Source: Planctomycetota bacterium (lineage in GTDB: Bacteria; Planctomycetota; Phycisphaerae; UBA1845). From it: DNA of 64,000 nt. Below the pieces are notes generated by a model, which searched no databases, was not told where the DNA came from, and saw nothing but the letters and a program-made list of their open reading frames with translations. Below, one piece after another: positions 18,533 to 27,170 of the stretch. The stretch lies in contig JACQXM010000062.1 in the NCBI GenBank assembly GCA_016208685.1, forward strand, positions 1-64,000, read 5' to 3'. The translations under genes were made by a program, and so were the position numbers. Position 1 is the first letter of the stretch; the number at the start of each line of letters is the position of its first letter.

Positions 18533-19870
18533 ATGAGATACACGCAACTTACGCCGCAACAAGTCCAGCACATGCTCTCGGTGATAGGCGCCGGGAGCAT
18601 TGACGAGTTGTTTCGTACCGTCCCCGAAAAACTGCGTCAGCGCGAGCCGCTGAGCATTCCCCGCGGCGTCAGCGAACCGGAGATCCTGCGCGATGTTTCG
18701 GAACTGGCCTCGCGCAATCACGACGGCACGGAGCTGACCTGTTTTCTCGGCGGCGGCGCCTACGATCACTTTATTCCGACGCTGGTGGACGCGCTGGCGG
18801 CGCAAACGGAATTCCTCACCGCCTACACGCCCTACCAGGCGGAGGCCTCGCAGGGCACGCTTCAGCTCTTCTACGAGTTTCAGACCATGGTCTGCCAGCT
18901 CCTGGGGATGGAGGTGGCGAACGCTTCGCTGTACGAGCTGAGCAGCGCCGTGGCCGAGGCGGTGATGATGGCCACCAGCATCACCGGCCGGAGCCGTGCC
19001 GTGGTGGCGGAGAGCGTACACCCCGACATGCTGCGGGTTCTGCACACCTACGCATGCGAGCGGGGGGTGGAGATCGTCCCCGTCGCGGCTCCGGACGGCG
19101 TCGTGGGCGAGGCGGCGCTTCGCGCGGCCACCAACGGGCAAACGGCGGCCGTCGTGCTGCAATCGCCGAACTTCTACGGTTGCATCGAACCGCTGGATCA
19201 GTGGATCCCGCTGGCCCACGCCCACGGCGCGCTGGCGATCGTGGCTACCGACCCCATCGCCTGCGGTCTATTAAAGAGCCCCGGCGCGCTGGATGCCGAC
19301 ATCGTGGTGGCGGAAGGGCAGGCGCTGGGAGTACCGTTGCAATACGGCGGCCCTTACCTGGGGCTGATGGCGTGCCGGGAGAAGTTCCTGCGCAAGATGC
19401 CGGGGCGCGTGGTGGGCGCGACCAAGGACCTGGAGGGGCGGCGGGGTTATTGTCTGGTCCTGCAAACTCGCGAGCAGCACATCAAGCGCGAGCGCGCCAC
19501 CAGTAATGTGTGCACCAACCAGGGGTTGCTCGCGGTACGGGCGGCGATCTATCTGGCGGCGATGGGCAGGCAGGGGATCGCGCAGGTGGCATCGCAATGT
19601 CTGAACAAATCGCACTATGCCGCCAGGCGCATCGCCGAACTAAAGGGCTACGACCTCCGCTTCCGTCGGCCGTTCTTCAAGGAGTTCGTGGTTCGCAGCG
19701 CGCGGAACGTCAAGACGGTTCTGGCGGCGTGTCGGGCGAAGGGGATCCTCGCCGGCGTGCCGCTGGTTCGATTCGACGAGCGCCTCAGTGACTGTTTCCT
19801 GGTGGCGGTCACGGAGAAGCGGACGAAGGCAGAAATCGACGGGCTGGTTGCGGCGCTGGAGGGGGCGTGA
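18533..19870 (+). CDS. gcvPA: Glycine dehydrogenase (decarboxylating) subunit 1
   Basis: A 445-residue subunit of the two-part P protein, which decarboxylates glycine with pyridoxal phosphate and hands the aminomethyl group to the lipoyl arm of the H protein. Recognisable segments are YTPYQAEASQGTLQLFYEFQ, ELSSAVAEAVMMA, EGQALGVPLQYGGPYLG and NVCTNQGLLA, all typical of subunit 1; the catalytic lysine is expected in the other subunit. Length matches the family. The next gene begins one base after its stop, so the cluster is surely an operon. No glycine riboswitch-like structure was seen in the 74 bases upstream. gcvT and gcvH are not in the window. Confidence 0.96.
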   Translation: MRYTQLTPQQVQHMLSVIGAGSIDELFRTVPEKLRQREPLSIPRGVSEPEILRDVSELASRNHDGTELTCFLGGGAYDHFIPTLVDALAAQTEFLTAYTPYQAEASQGTLQLFYEFQTMVCQLLGMEVANASLYELSSAVAEAVMMATSITGRSRAVVAESVHPDMLRVLHTYACERGVEIVPVAAPDGVVGEAALRAATNGQTAAVVLQSPNFYGCIEPLDQWIPLAHAHGALAIVATDPIACGLLKSPGALDADIVVAEGQALGVPLQYGGPYLGLMACREKFLRKMPGRVVGATKDLEGRRGYCLVLQTREQHIKRERATSNVCTNQGLLAVRAAIYLAAMGRQGIAQVASQCLNKSHYAARRIAELKGYDLRFRRPFFKEFVVRSARNVKTVLAACRAKGILAGVPLVRFDERLSDCFLVAVTEKRTKAEIDGLVAALEGA

Positions 19871-19871
19871 G

Positions 19872-20180
19872 GTGGTTCCGCCGCTTGTCGAGGCCGGCGT
19901 GCTCCTGCTGGTGCTGCTCACCGCCGGCGTGGCGGCTATGTTTCTCGTGCTTTTTGTCTGGCGCAACGGGTACGTCCGAGGCTGGCGCGCGGCCCGCGAC
20001 CACCCGCCGACGTGCTCGCGCTGCGGCTACAACCTCTCCGGGCTTTCCCACTGCCGGTGCCCGGAATGCGGCACCAGCTACACGCTGGAAGCACTGTGGA
20101 AGTCGGCGATCGTCGTGCGCCGAGTGAAGTCGGAGAACGCCGAGGCGCCGGCCATCCCGGCGCCCGGCTGCGAGACGTGA
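19872..20180 (+). CDS. Small membrane zinc-ribbon protein inside the gcvP operon
   Basis: A 102-residue protein starting at GTG 19872, one base after the gcvPA stop and ending two bases before the gcvPB ATG, so it is translationally coupled to both. One membrane helix (about 9-30) is followed by the ribbon CSRCGYNLSGLSHCRCPECG (about 50-70), the same motif as the tail of the 16712-17200 protein. I do not know a function for it. Its position between two subunits of one enzyme could mean a role in anchoring or assembling glycine decarboxylase, or be simple operon hitch-hiking. Confidence 0.7.
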   Translation: MVPPLVEAGVLLLVLLTAGVAAMFLVLFVWRNGYVRGWRAARDHPPTCSRCGYNLSGLSHCRCPECGTSYTLEALWKSAIVVRRVKSENAEAPAIPAPGCET

Positions 20181-20182
20181 AC

Positions 20183-21646
20183 ATGGTTCCGCGAGCACAA
20201 CGGAAAGACCATCCGCTCCTCTTCGAACTCGGCGCGCCAGGGTTGTGCAGTGCCGCATTGCCGGAGTGCGACGTTCCGGCCGTCCGGCGCAGCGAAGCGG
20301 TTCCCGCAGCCCTGCTGGCGGAATCGCCCCCGCCGCTGCCCGAGGTCGGCGAGCTCGACGTGGTGCGTCATTACAAGCGTTTGTCGCATCGCTGCTTCAG
20401 CGTGGACGAGAACTTCTACCCGCTGGGCAGTTGCACCATGAAGTACAACCCGCGGATCAACGAGCGCGTGGCGGCCCTGCCCGGGTTTGCCCATCTGCAT
20501 CCCTATCAAGACGACGCGGATGTGCAGGGCATGCTGGAGTTGCTCTATCGCCTGCGCTGCGACCTGGCGGACATCGCCGGACTGGCGGAAGTGTCGCTCC
20601 AGCCGGCCGCCGGCGCCCACGGCGAGATGACCGGGCTGATGATCATCAACGCCTATCACCGCAGCCGCGGCCAGGATCGGCGCAAGGTGCTCGCCCCGGA
20701 TAGTGCGCACGGAACCAACCCGGCAAGTTGCACCATCTGCGGCCGGGACGCGCTCGCGGTTAAGTCCTGCAAGAACGGGCGCGTCGATATCGACGACCTC
20801 CGCGCCAAAGTCAACGAGGACACCGCGGCGCTGATGATCACCAACCCCAACACCTGCGGCGTGTTCGACGAGCAAATCGCCGACATCGCGGAGATCGTGC
20901 ACGCCAAGGGGGCGCTGCTCTACCTTGACGGTGCCAACATGAACGCGGTGCTGGGCATCACGCGCCCCGGCGACTTCGGCGTGGACGTGATGCACTACAA
21001 CACCCACAAGACGTTCAGCACACCGCACGGCGGCGGCGGGCCGGGGGCCGGACCGGTCGCCGTGGCGAAACATCTCTGCGAGTTCCTTCCCGTGCCGCAG
21101 GTGGTGCGGCGCGGCGACGGCACGTTCGCCTGGGACTACGATCGGCCGAGAAGCATCGGCAAAGTGCGATCGTTTTACGGGCAGATCGGGGTGCTGGTGC
21201 GCGCGTACACGTACATTCGCAGCCTGGGCAGCGACGGCCTGCGGGACGTGGCAGAGAAGGCGGTGCTCGCCGCCAATTACCTCGCGGCGCGGCTCCGGCC
21301 GGCGTACAAGCTCCCCTTCCCGCCGCCGTTTGCCCACGAGTTCATCGCCGTGCCGGAGTTTCCTGACGGCGAGGTGAGCGAGCTGGACATTGCCAAGCGG
21401 CTCATCGACCACGGCATTCACCCGCCGACCATGAGCTGGCCGATTCATCATTGCCTGATGATCGAGCCCACGGAGACGGAATCGCTGGCGACGCTGGACC
21501 GCTTTGTCGAGGCCATGCTGGACATCGCCGAAGAAGTCCGCCTGACGCCGGAAGTGGTCCGCTCCGCGCCCCACACCACGCCCGTCAAACGACTCGACGA
21601 GGTCACCGCCAGCCGCAAGCCGAACGTGCGCTGGCGCGGGGAGTGA
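20183..21646 (+). CDS. gcvPB: Glycine dehydrogenase (decarboxylating) subunit 2
   Basis: A 487-residue subunit carrying the cofactor site. The Schiff-base lysine is Lys276 in NTHKTFSTPHGGGGPG; other markers are GSCTMKYNPRIN near residue 85, the HGTNPASC segment near 178 and LDGANMNAVLG near 248. ATG at 20183 follows the zinc-ribbon stop after two bases; GTG at 20177 overlaps that stop and is an alternative. With gcvPA it forms the heterotetrameric P protein of the glycine cleavage system. The lipoate ligase gene 230 bases downstream fits the need for a lipoylated H protein. Confidence 0.96.
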   Translation: MVPRAQRKDHPLLFELGAPGLCSAALPECDVPAVRRSEAVPAALLAESPPPLPEVGELDVVRHYKRLSHRCFSVDENFYPLGSCTMKYNPRINERVAALPGFAHLHPYQDDADVQGMLELLYRLRCDLADIAGLAEVSLQPAAGAHGEMTGLMIINAYHRSRGQDRRKVLAPDSAHGTNPASCTICGRDALAVKSCKNGRVDIDDLRAKVNEDTAALMITNPNTCGVFDEQIADIAEIVHAKGALLYLDGANMNAVLGITRPGDFGVDVMHYNTHKTFSTPHGGGGPGAGPVAVAKHLCEFLPVPQVVRRGDGTFAWDYDRPRSIGKVRSFYGQIGVLVRAYTYIRSLGSDGLRDVAEKAVLAANYLAARLRPAYKLPFPPPFAHEFIAVPEFPDGEVSELDIAKRLIDHGIHPPTMSWPIHHCLMIEPTETESLATLDRFVEAMLDIAEEVRLTPEVVRSAPHTTPVKRLDEVTASRKPNVRWRGE

Positions 21647-21720
21647 CATGGATACGTCTCCTCCGGCTGTGTCGCTGCCCCGCAGGGGGAGTGCCGCGAC
21701 CGCGGGAAAGCGGTTTGAAG

Positions 21721-21748
21721 CGGTATGGTGAATGCGGAGTGCGGAACC
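21721..21748 (-). repeat. Four degenerate heptamers of the CATTCCA family
   Basis: Read on the minus strand: GGTTCCG, CACTCCG, CATTCAC, CATACCG. It is a short, worn member of the heptamer arrays seen better at 44105-44139 and 60433-60488, located between gcvPB and the lipoate ligase. Confidence 0.4.
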
Positions 21749-21875
21749 GTAGGTCCGTGCAGCACCCCGGCATGCGCCTTGGCGCTGTCGAGCTGCCTGC
21801 TCCAGTTCGCACAGCCCAGCAAACCCGGCTCCAGCCAAACGAAAGCTACCGCCTTAACCCCGTAGCGCCGATTGC

Positions 21876-22637
21876 ATGGAGTCCTCGTCAGCCAATCCCG
21901 CGATCCGGGTCCTAAGCGACCCCGCAAGTGACGGCCCCGCCAACATGGCCCGCGACGAGGCGCTGCTGGAGTGCGTCGGGCGTAGGGCCGCGCCGCCCAC
22001 GCTACGACTCTACCAATGGGACCCGCCGACCGTTTCCCTGGGCTACTTCCAGCCCTACGCCGAGTTCGCCGCCCTTCCCCCGCCGGCCGGAAGCCTGGCC
22101 GTGGTCCGCCGGCTCACCGGCGGAGGCGCCATCCTTCACGACCAGGAGCTCACCTACTCCCTGGTGCTGCCCGCGAATCACGCGCTGCTGAGCACGGGGC
22201 CGCGGCGGCTCTATGAACTCATGCACGAGGCCGTGGCGGCGGCGCTCTCCGGGCTGGGAGTTTCCGCCGCGCCGTGCGGCCAGTCGGACGATTCGTCCCC
22301 GACCCGTGGGCCGTTCTTCTGCTTCGCCCGGCGTCACGCCTGCGACCTGCTGGTCGGCGAGGCGAAGATCGCGGGCAGCGCGCAACGGCGGACGCGACAA
22401 GCGGTGCTGCAACATGGCTCTATCGTGCTCGCCGCACGGTTCGGACAGCAGCCCGCCGCGTGCACCCCCGGGACCATCGCCGAGAATCTCGCGCGTATTC
22501 GGGCGGATCTGCCCGGGCAAGTGGCAAGAGTGGCGAGCCTGCGCGTCGAGGAGGGCGCGTGGACTGACGACGAGCTTGCGCTGGCCACGGCGCTGGCGGC
22601 CAAGTACGCCGGCACCGACTGGACGCGACGATGCTGA
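21876..22637 (+). CDS. lplA: Lipoate-protein ligase A family protein
   Basis: The 253-residue product belongs to the biotin/lipoate transferase fold. RRLTGGGAILHDQELTYSL near residues 70-88 is the conserved lipoate-binding loop, and DLLVGEAKIAGSAQRR near 153-168 contains the catalytic-type lysine. It would attach lipoate or octanoate to the H protein of glycine cleavage or to E2 subunits. Placement after gcvPA-gcvPB supports the H protein as main target. It is shorter than E. coli LplA and lacks its C-terminal accessory domain, so an octanoyltransferase (LipM-like) activity is also possible. The selenocysteine tRNA lies just beyond on the other strand. Confidence 0.82.
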   Translation: MESSSANPAIRVLSDPASDGPANMARDEALLECVGRRAAPPTLRLYQWDPPTVSLGYFQPYAEFAALPPPAGSLAVVRRLTGGGAILHDQELTYSLVLPANHALLSTGPRRLYELMHEAVAAALSGLGVSAAPCGQSDDSSPTRGPFFCFARRHACDLLVGEAKIAGSAQRRTRQAVLQHGSIVLAARFGQQPAACTPGTIAENLARIRADLPGQVARVASLRVEEGAWTDDELALATALAAKYAGTDWTRRC

Positions 22638-22771
22638 TGGCGTCGGGGCGATGCGCGAAGGAGCGCCACGGCCGCGGGCGTGACACGTGTCAGCCGGCCA
22701 TTGAGTGCCAGTCTGTGGCACCCGGTCGAAAGTCTCCGCTGCAGCAGGGGGGAATGTGCGCATGCGGGGCA

Positions 22772-22867
22772 CGGGAGTGGATGGGAATCGAACCCACCAG
22801 AGGCCGCGTTAACGACCCCTCAACGGCTTTGAAGGCCGCGGGACCCACCAGGCGTCCGGACACCCCC
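22772..22867 (-). tRNA. selC: tRNA-Sec, anticodon TCA
   Basis: The 96-nt transcript (minus strand, 5' end at 22867) has the traits of selenocysteine tRNA. The anticodon loop CTTCAAA has anticodon TCA, which reads UGA, on a 5-bp stem GCGGC/GCCGT. The acceptor GGGGGTGT pairs with CCACTCCC (seven of eight, one G-U), and the T stem can extend to six pairs (GGTGGG/CCCATC), giving the long 13-pair stack. A long variable arm of about 20 bases closes with GAGG/CCTC. The D stem is long. The T loop is TTCGATT and the discriminator is G; CCA is not encoded. A serine tRNA is ruled out by the anticodon. SelA, SelB and selenoproteins are not recognisable in the window. Confidence 0.92.
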
Positions 22868-22877
22868 TCGGCCCATC

Positions 22878-22905
22878 ACTCTATCACGGCCCGCCGCCGC
22901 GGCAA
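22878..22905 (-). promoter_or_regulatory. Candidate promoter of the selenocysteine tRNA
   Basis: On the minus strand TTGCCG (22900-22905) and TAGAGT (22878-22883) are 16 bases apart, each matching four of six consensus bases, and the expected start site falls a few bases before the tRNA 5' end at 22867. Confidence 0.4.
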
Positions 22906-23086
22906 CGCGAAGGCCGCGAGGCGGACGACGGCCCGGCCCGGCGTTGCCGGCGCGGCATTCACTCCGCAGCGCCGGCTTCCGCGGCAGGGTTGTTTCGTGG
23001 CACGGGGAGCGGATAGCATCCTTCGGCCGTCGATGCGCAAGCGTGGGCCTGCGCCGCAACGGCAGGGAATGGGTGGGAGGCGACCC

Positions 23087-23464
23087 TTGGAACCTCAGGC
23101 GCGGACGCGTTTCACCGACGCCACGGCCACGGTTGCGGACCTGATGAAGCTGGTGGCCGATTTCGTCGCGGAACGGGAGTGGGAGCCGTTTCACGACGCC
23201 AAGAACCTCTCCGCCTCCATTGCCATCGAAGCGGCGGAGTTGATGGAGCACTTTCAATGGCTGCGCAGCGACGAGTTGGGCAACGTCCGTCGTGACACGG
23301 CCAAGTTGCAGGAAATTGCGGAGGAAACGGCGGACATCGCGGCGTACCTGCTCTCCTTCGCGTCGCGGATGGGCATTGACCTGTCGGCGGCGCTGGCCGA
23401 CAAGATGCAGAAGAACGCGCGCAAATACCCGTCAGCGAAGTATCGCGGCCGGTTCGAGGCTTAG
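23087..23464 (+). CDS. MazG-like nucleotide pyrophosphohydrolase
   Basis: An all-helical protein of 125 residues from TTG 23087. The metal-binding helix pair is visible as IAIEAAELMEHF (EAAEL, about 44-55) and EIAEETADIAAYLLSF (EETAD, about 78-93), the E-x-x-E...E-x-x-D pattern of MazG-type enzymes that hydrolyse nucleoside triphosphates to monophosphates, cleaning non-canonical or damaged nucleotides. KNLSASI ahead of the first helix fits the small dCTP-pyrophosphatase-like subgroup. TTG is chosen because GGGAGG lies 6 bases upstream and the length then matches the family; ATGs at 23033 and 23069 would add low-complexity residues. Confidence 0.85.
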   Translation: MEPQARTRFTDATATVADLMKLVADFVAEREWEPFHDAKNLSASIAIEAAELMEHFQWLRSDELGNVRRDTAKLQEIAEETADIAAYLLSFASRMGIDLSAALADKMQKNARKYPSAKYRGRFEA

Positions 23465-23477
23465 CGGCACCGAGCGG

Positions 23478-24542
23478 CTACGACCCCATGGAGCGCTGCC
23501 GCTCCGTTTCCGCCTCCAGAATGCGGCGCTCCCGGCTGGTGAGCGACCCCAACCCCGATTGAGCCACCTTGCGCAGCACCTCTTCGACGGAGCGTTCATG
23601 TTCCTCCTGTCGCCGTCGATCGCGCTCCAGCCTCAGGGCGGCACGGCGCAGCCGCCGGCGCTCGAAGAAACCCGGCCGGCGCGCCTCGGTGGCCTCGCGG
23701 TCAAAGTAGGTGTGACCCTGCGCGAAGAGGCCCTGAGCCGGGTCACCGTACGCGAAGTCGCCTTGTTCGCGCATCACGCGCCGCGTCTGCCAGCAGGTCA
23801 GGTAGCCGAAGATGGCCATGAGCATGATGATCTGATCCTGGGAGGTGAACAGCCCGAAAAGCCCCAGGACGATCGCGCCCACCATGCCTGTGCCACAGGC
23901 AAGTTCCATGGACGTGCGATACCCGCGCCGCGGCCAGAGCCATGCCTGCGCCACCCGGCCGCCGTCAAAAGGGAAGATGGGCAGCAGATTGAAGAGCAGG
24001 ATGAAGTAGCTGGTGCCATACACACGCAGCAGCCAGCGCTGACTTTCGAGGAGGGGAATTGTGGGGTCGATGGGCGTGCCGGGATGCAGTGGGTTCCAGG
24101 GCACGACGGCCAGCGTGCCGCACCACGCGACGAGCACGCTCGAGCACACGGCGCAGATGATGACGTTCACCATGGGGCCGGCGAGCGTTGTAATCAGGTG
24201 CGCCACCGGCTTGTGCGGCGGATGGACATAGGCCAAGCCACCCAGCGGCCAGAGCAGGATGCTGTCGGCTTCGCCGCCTACCTTGCGACAGCCGTAGCAA
24301 TGGCCGAATTCGTGCAGCAGGACGATGGCGAAGAGGATGGCGTAGGTGCCGAAGGCGTCGACCAAGATCCGCCAGAACGTGGGACGCAACACCGCGTCAG
24401 GGGGCGGAAGCTCCATCCAGAGCAGGACGGCGGCGCAGAGCAGAAAGGCAACATGGACGCGGATTTCAATGCCCCACACGCGTCCGATGTAGAACGACCA
24501 GTTGATGGGGTTGTCCAGCGGCCGGTCCTGATAGGCGCTCAT
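23478..24542 (-). CDS. Site-2 protease family (M50) intramembrane metalloprotease
   Basis: The 354-residue membrane protein has the zinc site HEFGH at 77-81 within a membrane helix and the second signature NLLPIFPFDGG at 185-195, whose aspartate (193) completes the site. Such proteases cut membrane-anchored regulators. There are about six hydrophobic segments up to residue 260, then a charged cytoplasmic tail. The tail's last 45 residues, with VEEVLRKVAQSGLGSLTSRE, closely resemble the C-terminus of the rhomboid encoded next door. It is downstream of the rhomboid on the same strand (95-base gap) and may be co-transcribed. Substrates are unknown. Confidence 0.9.
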   Translation of the reverse strand: MSAYQDRPLDNPINWSFYIGRVWGIEIRVHVAFLLCAAVLLWMELPPPDAVLRPTFWRILVDAFGTYAILFAIVLLHEFGHCYGCRKVGGEADSILLWPLGGLAYVHPPHKPVAHLITTLAGPMVNVIICAVCSSVLVAWCGTLAVVPWNPLHPGTPIDPTIPLLESQRWLLRVYGTSYFILLFNLLPIFPFDGGRVAQAWLWPRRGYRTSMELACGTGMVGAIVLGLFGLFTSQDQIIMLMAIFGYLTCWQTRRVMREQGDFAYGDPAQGLFAQGHTYFDREATEARRPGFFERRRLRRAALRLERDRRRQEEHERSVEEVLRKVAQSGLGSLTSRERRILEAETERQRSMGS

Positions 24543-24637
24543 TCCCGTCCCTTCCCCACTACGCCGGCGCGCGGCGACTCAGCACATCCGAGGTCCGCTC
24601 GCCCGGTCCTGCGTGGTCCGCGCAACGGCGCCGCGGC

Positions 24638-25537
24638 TCATAGCCGGTCGGTTCGGCCCAGCTCCGCCTCACGTTGTCGCTGCCGCTCCGTCGCCTCTTT
24701 CAGCGCGCGCTTCTCCGCCTCCGACAGGCTGTGAATTCCTCCCTCATAGACTTTCTTGAGGATTCGGTCAACGGTTTCTTCGTCGGCGCGGATCTCCTCC
24801 ATGCGCCGGGCGAAGCCGCCCGTGTTCGGGGCAACCCGGACGACCCGACGGCGACCGGGAACCCGCCACTGCGTTCCCGCCCACCACGCCTCGCCCCGCA
24901 TGGCCCACCACGCGCCGAACACCAGGCCGGCCAGATGACAGGCTTCGCCGCCGTAATTCTCGCCGCGCTCGATGATGGTGAGCAAAGCGATGGCCCCGAA
25001 GACGATGGCCGCCGTGCGAATGCGCAGGGGGAACAGAAAGTAAACGTAGACGGTGGCCGCGGGAAAGCGAATGGCTACGACTCCCAGCAACCCGTAGATG
25101 CATCCCGAGGCGCCCACGGCGGGCAGTAGAGGATTGATGACTCCGCGCGAAGCCAGAATGGTGAAGAACACGTTGCCGCACAACCCGGCCAGCGTGTAGA
25201 TGGCGAGAAACCGCCGCACCGACCACATCCGCTCCAGCGGCCGCCCCAGGAAGTGCAGGCCGATCATGTTGAGCAGCAGATGCGTCGTGCCGTGGTGCAG
25301 ATACTGGGCGGTGAGCAGCCGCCACACCTGCCCGCGCATGACCGACCGCCCTTGCATGGCGCCGAGGGAATAGATGATCTCGCCCAGCCGCGGCGACAGC
25401 GCGGCGACCACGTACACCCCCACGTTCACGACTATCAACGTGGTGACGACGCTCCGCCCGCCGATGGCGGCAACGCCGCCGGAGCCGCCGGGGTAGGCTG
25501 CGGGGCGCCGCGCATAGTCTCGGTCCCTCCAACTCAT
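24638..25537 (-). CDS. Rhomboid family intramembrane serine protease
   Basis: A 299-residue polytopic protein. Catalytic Ser144 lies in VGASGCIYGL and His201 in EACHLAGLVFG; the HLLLNMIGLHFLG segment (86-98) is the conserved rhomboid helix 2 region. Six membrane helices are expected, followed by a cytoplasmic tail from about 225. The final 50 residues (ETVDRILKKVYEGGIHSLSE, then an alkaline helix) match a short domain I associate with DUF6576, found at rhomboid C-termini in planctomycetes and Bacteroidota, and also match the neighbouring M50 protease tail. Start is ATG at 25537. Confidence 0.92.
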   Translation of the reverse strand: MSWRDRDYARRPAAYPGGSGGVAAIGGRSVVTTLIVVNVGVYVVAALSPRLGEIIYSLGAMQGRSVMRGQVWRLLTAQYLHHGTTHLLLNMIGLHFLGRPLERMWSVRRFLAIYTLAGLCGNVFFTILASRGVINPLLPAVGASGCIYGLLGVVAIRFPAATVYVYFLFPLRIRTAAIVFGAIALLTIIERGENYGGEACHLAGLVFGAWWAMRGEAWWAGTQWRVPGRRRVVRVAPNTGGFARRMEEIRADEETVDRILKKVYEGGIHSLSEAEKRALKEATERQRQREAELGRTDRL

Positions 25538-25738
25538 TCAGTCATCATAGCCCCGCGACGGCGGCGAATCACGGACGCAGGCATGCAGCGACATCAACGC
25601 CGGCCGTGGCGCCCGCGCGGCCGGCCCGCGCCGGCGGCTACCTTTGCGCGCGAGGCGTCGGAATCGATCGCGCGCGGCGGCTAAGCTGCCGGGGCATCGA
25701 CGGTGGGACGCCGGAGGCCCGCGAGCCAGTTGCCGGCT

Positions 25739-26908
25739 TCAGGACGCCGGGAGCAAGACGACCTGACCGGTCCGCAGCCGCGTCGGATCGCCCTTCACCA
25801 GCTCTTTGTTGAGGTCGAGGAGTTCCTTCCAGCGGGTGGCATCGCCCAACTGGTCGCGGGCGATGGCGTAGAAGCTGTCCCCGGAGCGCACCTGATACGT
25901 GCGCTGGCCGGCGGGCGCCTTGGCGGTGGCAGCTCCCGAACCGGATTCCGTTCGCTTCGCGCTCGCGGGTTCATAACTCGCCGGTTGCGGCGGTATTTTC
26001 ACCAGCGTGCCGACCGTCAGCTTCCCGGGATCTCCCAGGCCGGGGTTCTGCTCGACGAGAAACCGGGCATACTTGGAACTGCCGTAGTACGCCAGCGCGA
26101 GCGAGGCGAACGTATCTCCGGGCTGCACGCGATGCGTTTCGACAGCGGCACTTGCCGCCTCCGGCTTTCCGGCGGCCGGCAGAGAAGGGGCTGCGCCCGA
26201 CGCCGGCGGCGCTGCAACGCCACCAGGCGAGGCTGAGGCGGCATCGGCGATGCGGGTCGGCGCTTCGGCCTGCAACGGAGTCGGACGGGTGGAGGGTGTG
26301 CTTGCGGGTTGGCCCGGAGCCGGGGCGGTCGGAGACTTCAACGTCGAGGCGGGCTCGGAAGCGACGGGCGAGGCCGAGCCCGGACCCGTGCCCGGCGCGC
26401 CGGCATCCCCGGCATGAGGAGCTGCGGATGCCAGCCTCGTGGCGTCAGACGCGGACGAACTTACGGGAGCGGGCTGAGTTGCCGCGGGCGAGGTCGGCGC
26501 TGGATCGGCAGTGGTGGTGCGCGTAGCGGGCGTGGCCGCGCCGCTCTCGGGCGTTGAGGTCGGGGCAATCGAACCCGGCGCATTCACCGGCGTCGACCTC
26601 GGCGCCGGAGCGGTTCCGGCGTTTGTGCTTGATGGCGACGCTCCCGGCTTGGCCGGCGACGCCGAGGACGGGGGAATGGTCACCTTCGCCGGGCCGCCCG
26701 CTTTGTCCGCGGCCTTGGCCGGCGAAGGCCGTGCCGCCGGCTGCGCCGGCGATCGTGGTGTGTCCTTCTTTCCCGAAGCCGCCGAGGCTACGGGCGAGCC
26801 CGACACGGGAATCGGCTTGTCGCCCCCACGCCCGAACACGAAGAACCCCCCGACAACCAGAACGACGGCCAACGAGGCATACACACCGAGTTTGACGTCC
26901 TTGCGCAT
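25739..26908 (-). CDS. Membrane-anchored protein with two LysM domains
   Basis: From ATG 26908 (GGAG 7 bases upstream) the protein is 389 residues. It has an uncleaved membrane helix at about 7-25, then a 230-residue Ala/Pro/Ser/Thr-rich linker, then two LysM peptidoglycan-binding domains: THRVQPGDTFASLALAYYG (about 265-312) and YQVRSGDSFYAIARDQLGD (about 340-388). It would tether the cytoplasmic membrane to the cell wall or act as a spacer in the envelope. No catalytic domain is present. Repeated T-x-P and A-P runs make the linker hard to align. Confidence 0.82.
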   Translation of the reverse strand: MRKDVKLGVYASLAVVLVVGGFFVFGRGGDKPIPVSGSPVASAASGKKDTPRSPAQPAARPSPAKAADKAGGPAKVTIPPSSASPAKPGASPSSTNAGTAPAPRSTPVNAPGSIAPTSTPESGAATPATRTTTADPAPTSPAATQPAPVSSSASDATRLASAAPHAGDAGAPGTGPGSASPVASEPASTLKSPTAPAPGQPASTPSTRPTPLQAEAPTRIADAASASPGGVAAPPASGAAPSLPAAGKPEAASAAVETHRVQPGDTFASLALAYYGSSKYARFLVEQNPGLGDPGKLTVGTLVKIPPQPASYEPASAKRTESGSGAATAKAPAGQRTYQVRSGDSFYAIARDQLGDATRWKELLDLNKELVKGDPTRLRTGQVVLLPAS

Positions 26909-27170
26909 GACCAACTCCGATTCGTGAGACGGACCACGGTTATGAAGGTTCACCCTGCGTCAGGCGAAGGCGAGGCGGGCCGCGTCCATGCGCCAGGAGC
27001 CGTCCATGTCATGGACGTGGGCCGCCGCAGGTTTCGCCAGCGCGACCACGTCATCGTGAGCCGTCAATTTAGCGCGCCGCGCTCGACCGGTCAAGGGTTT
27101 TTCGTTCGGTTCCGCGGCAATGCGGAGCTTCGCCGTAGCACGATTGGCCGCGGGTGGAGAATATGCCGCC

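Noticed and set aside
22772..22867. tRNA-Ser as an alternative reading
   Set aside because: The anticodon is TCA rather than a serine anticodon, and the 13-pair acceptor-T stack fits selenocysteine tRNA.
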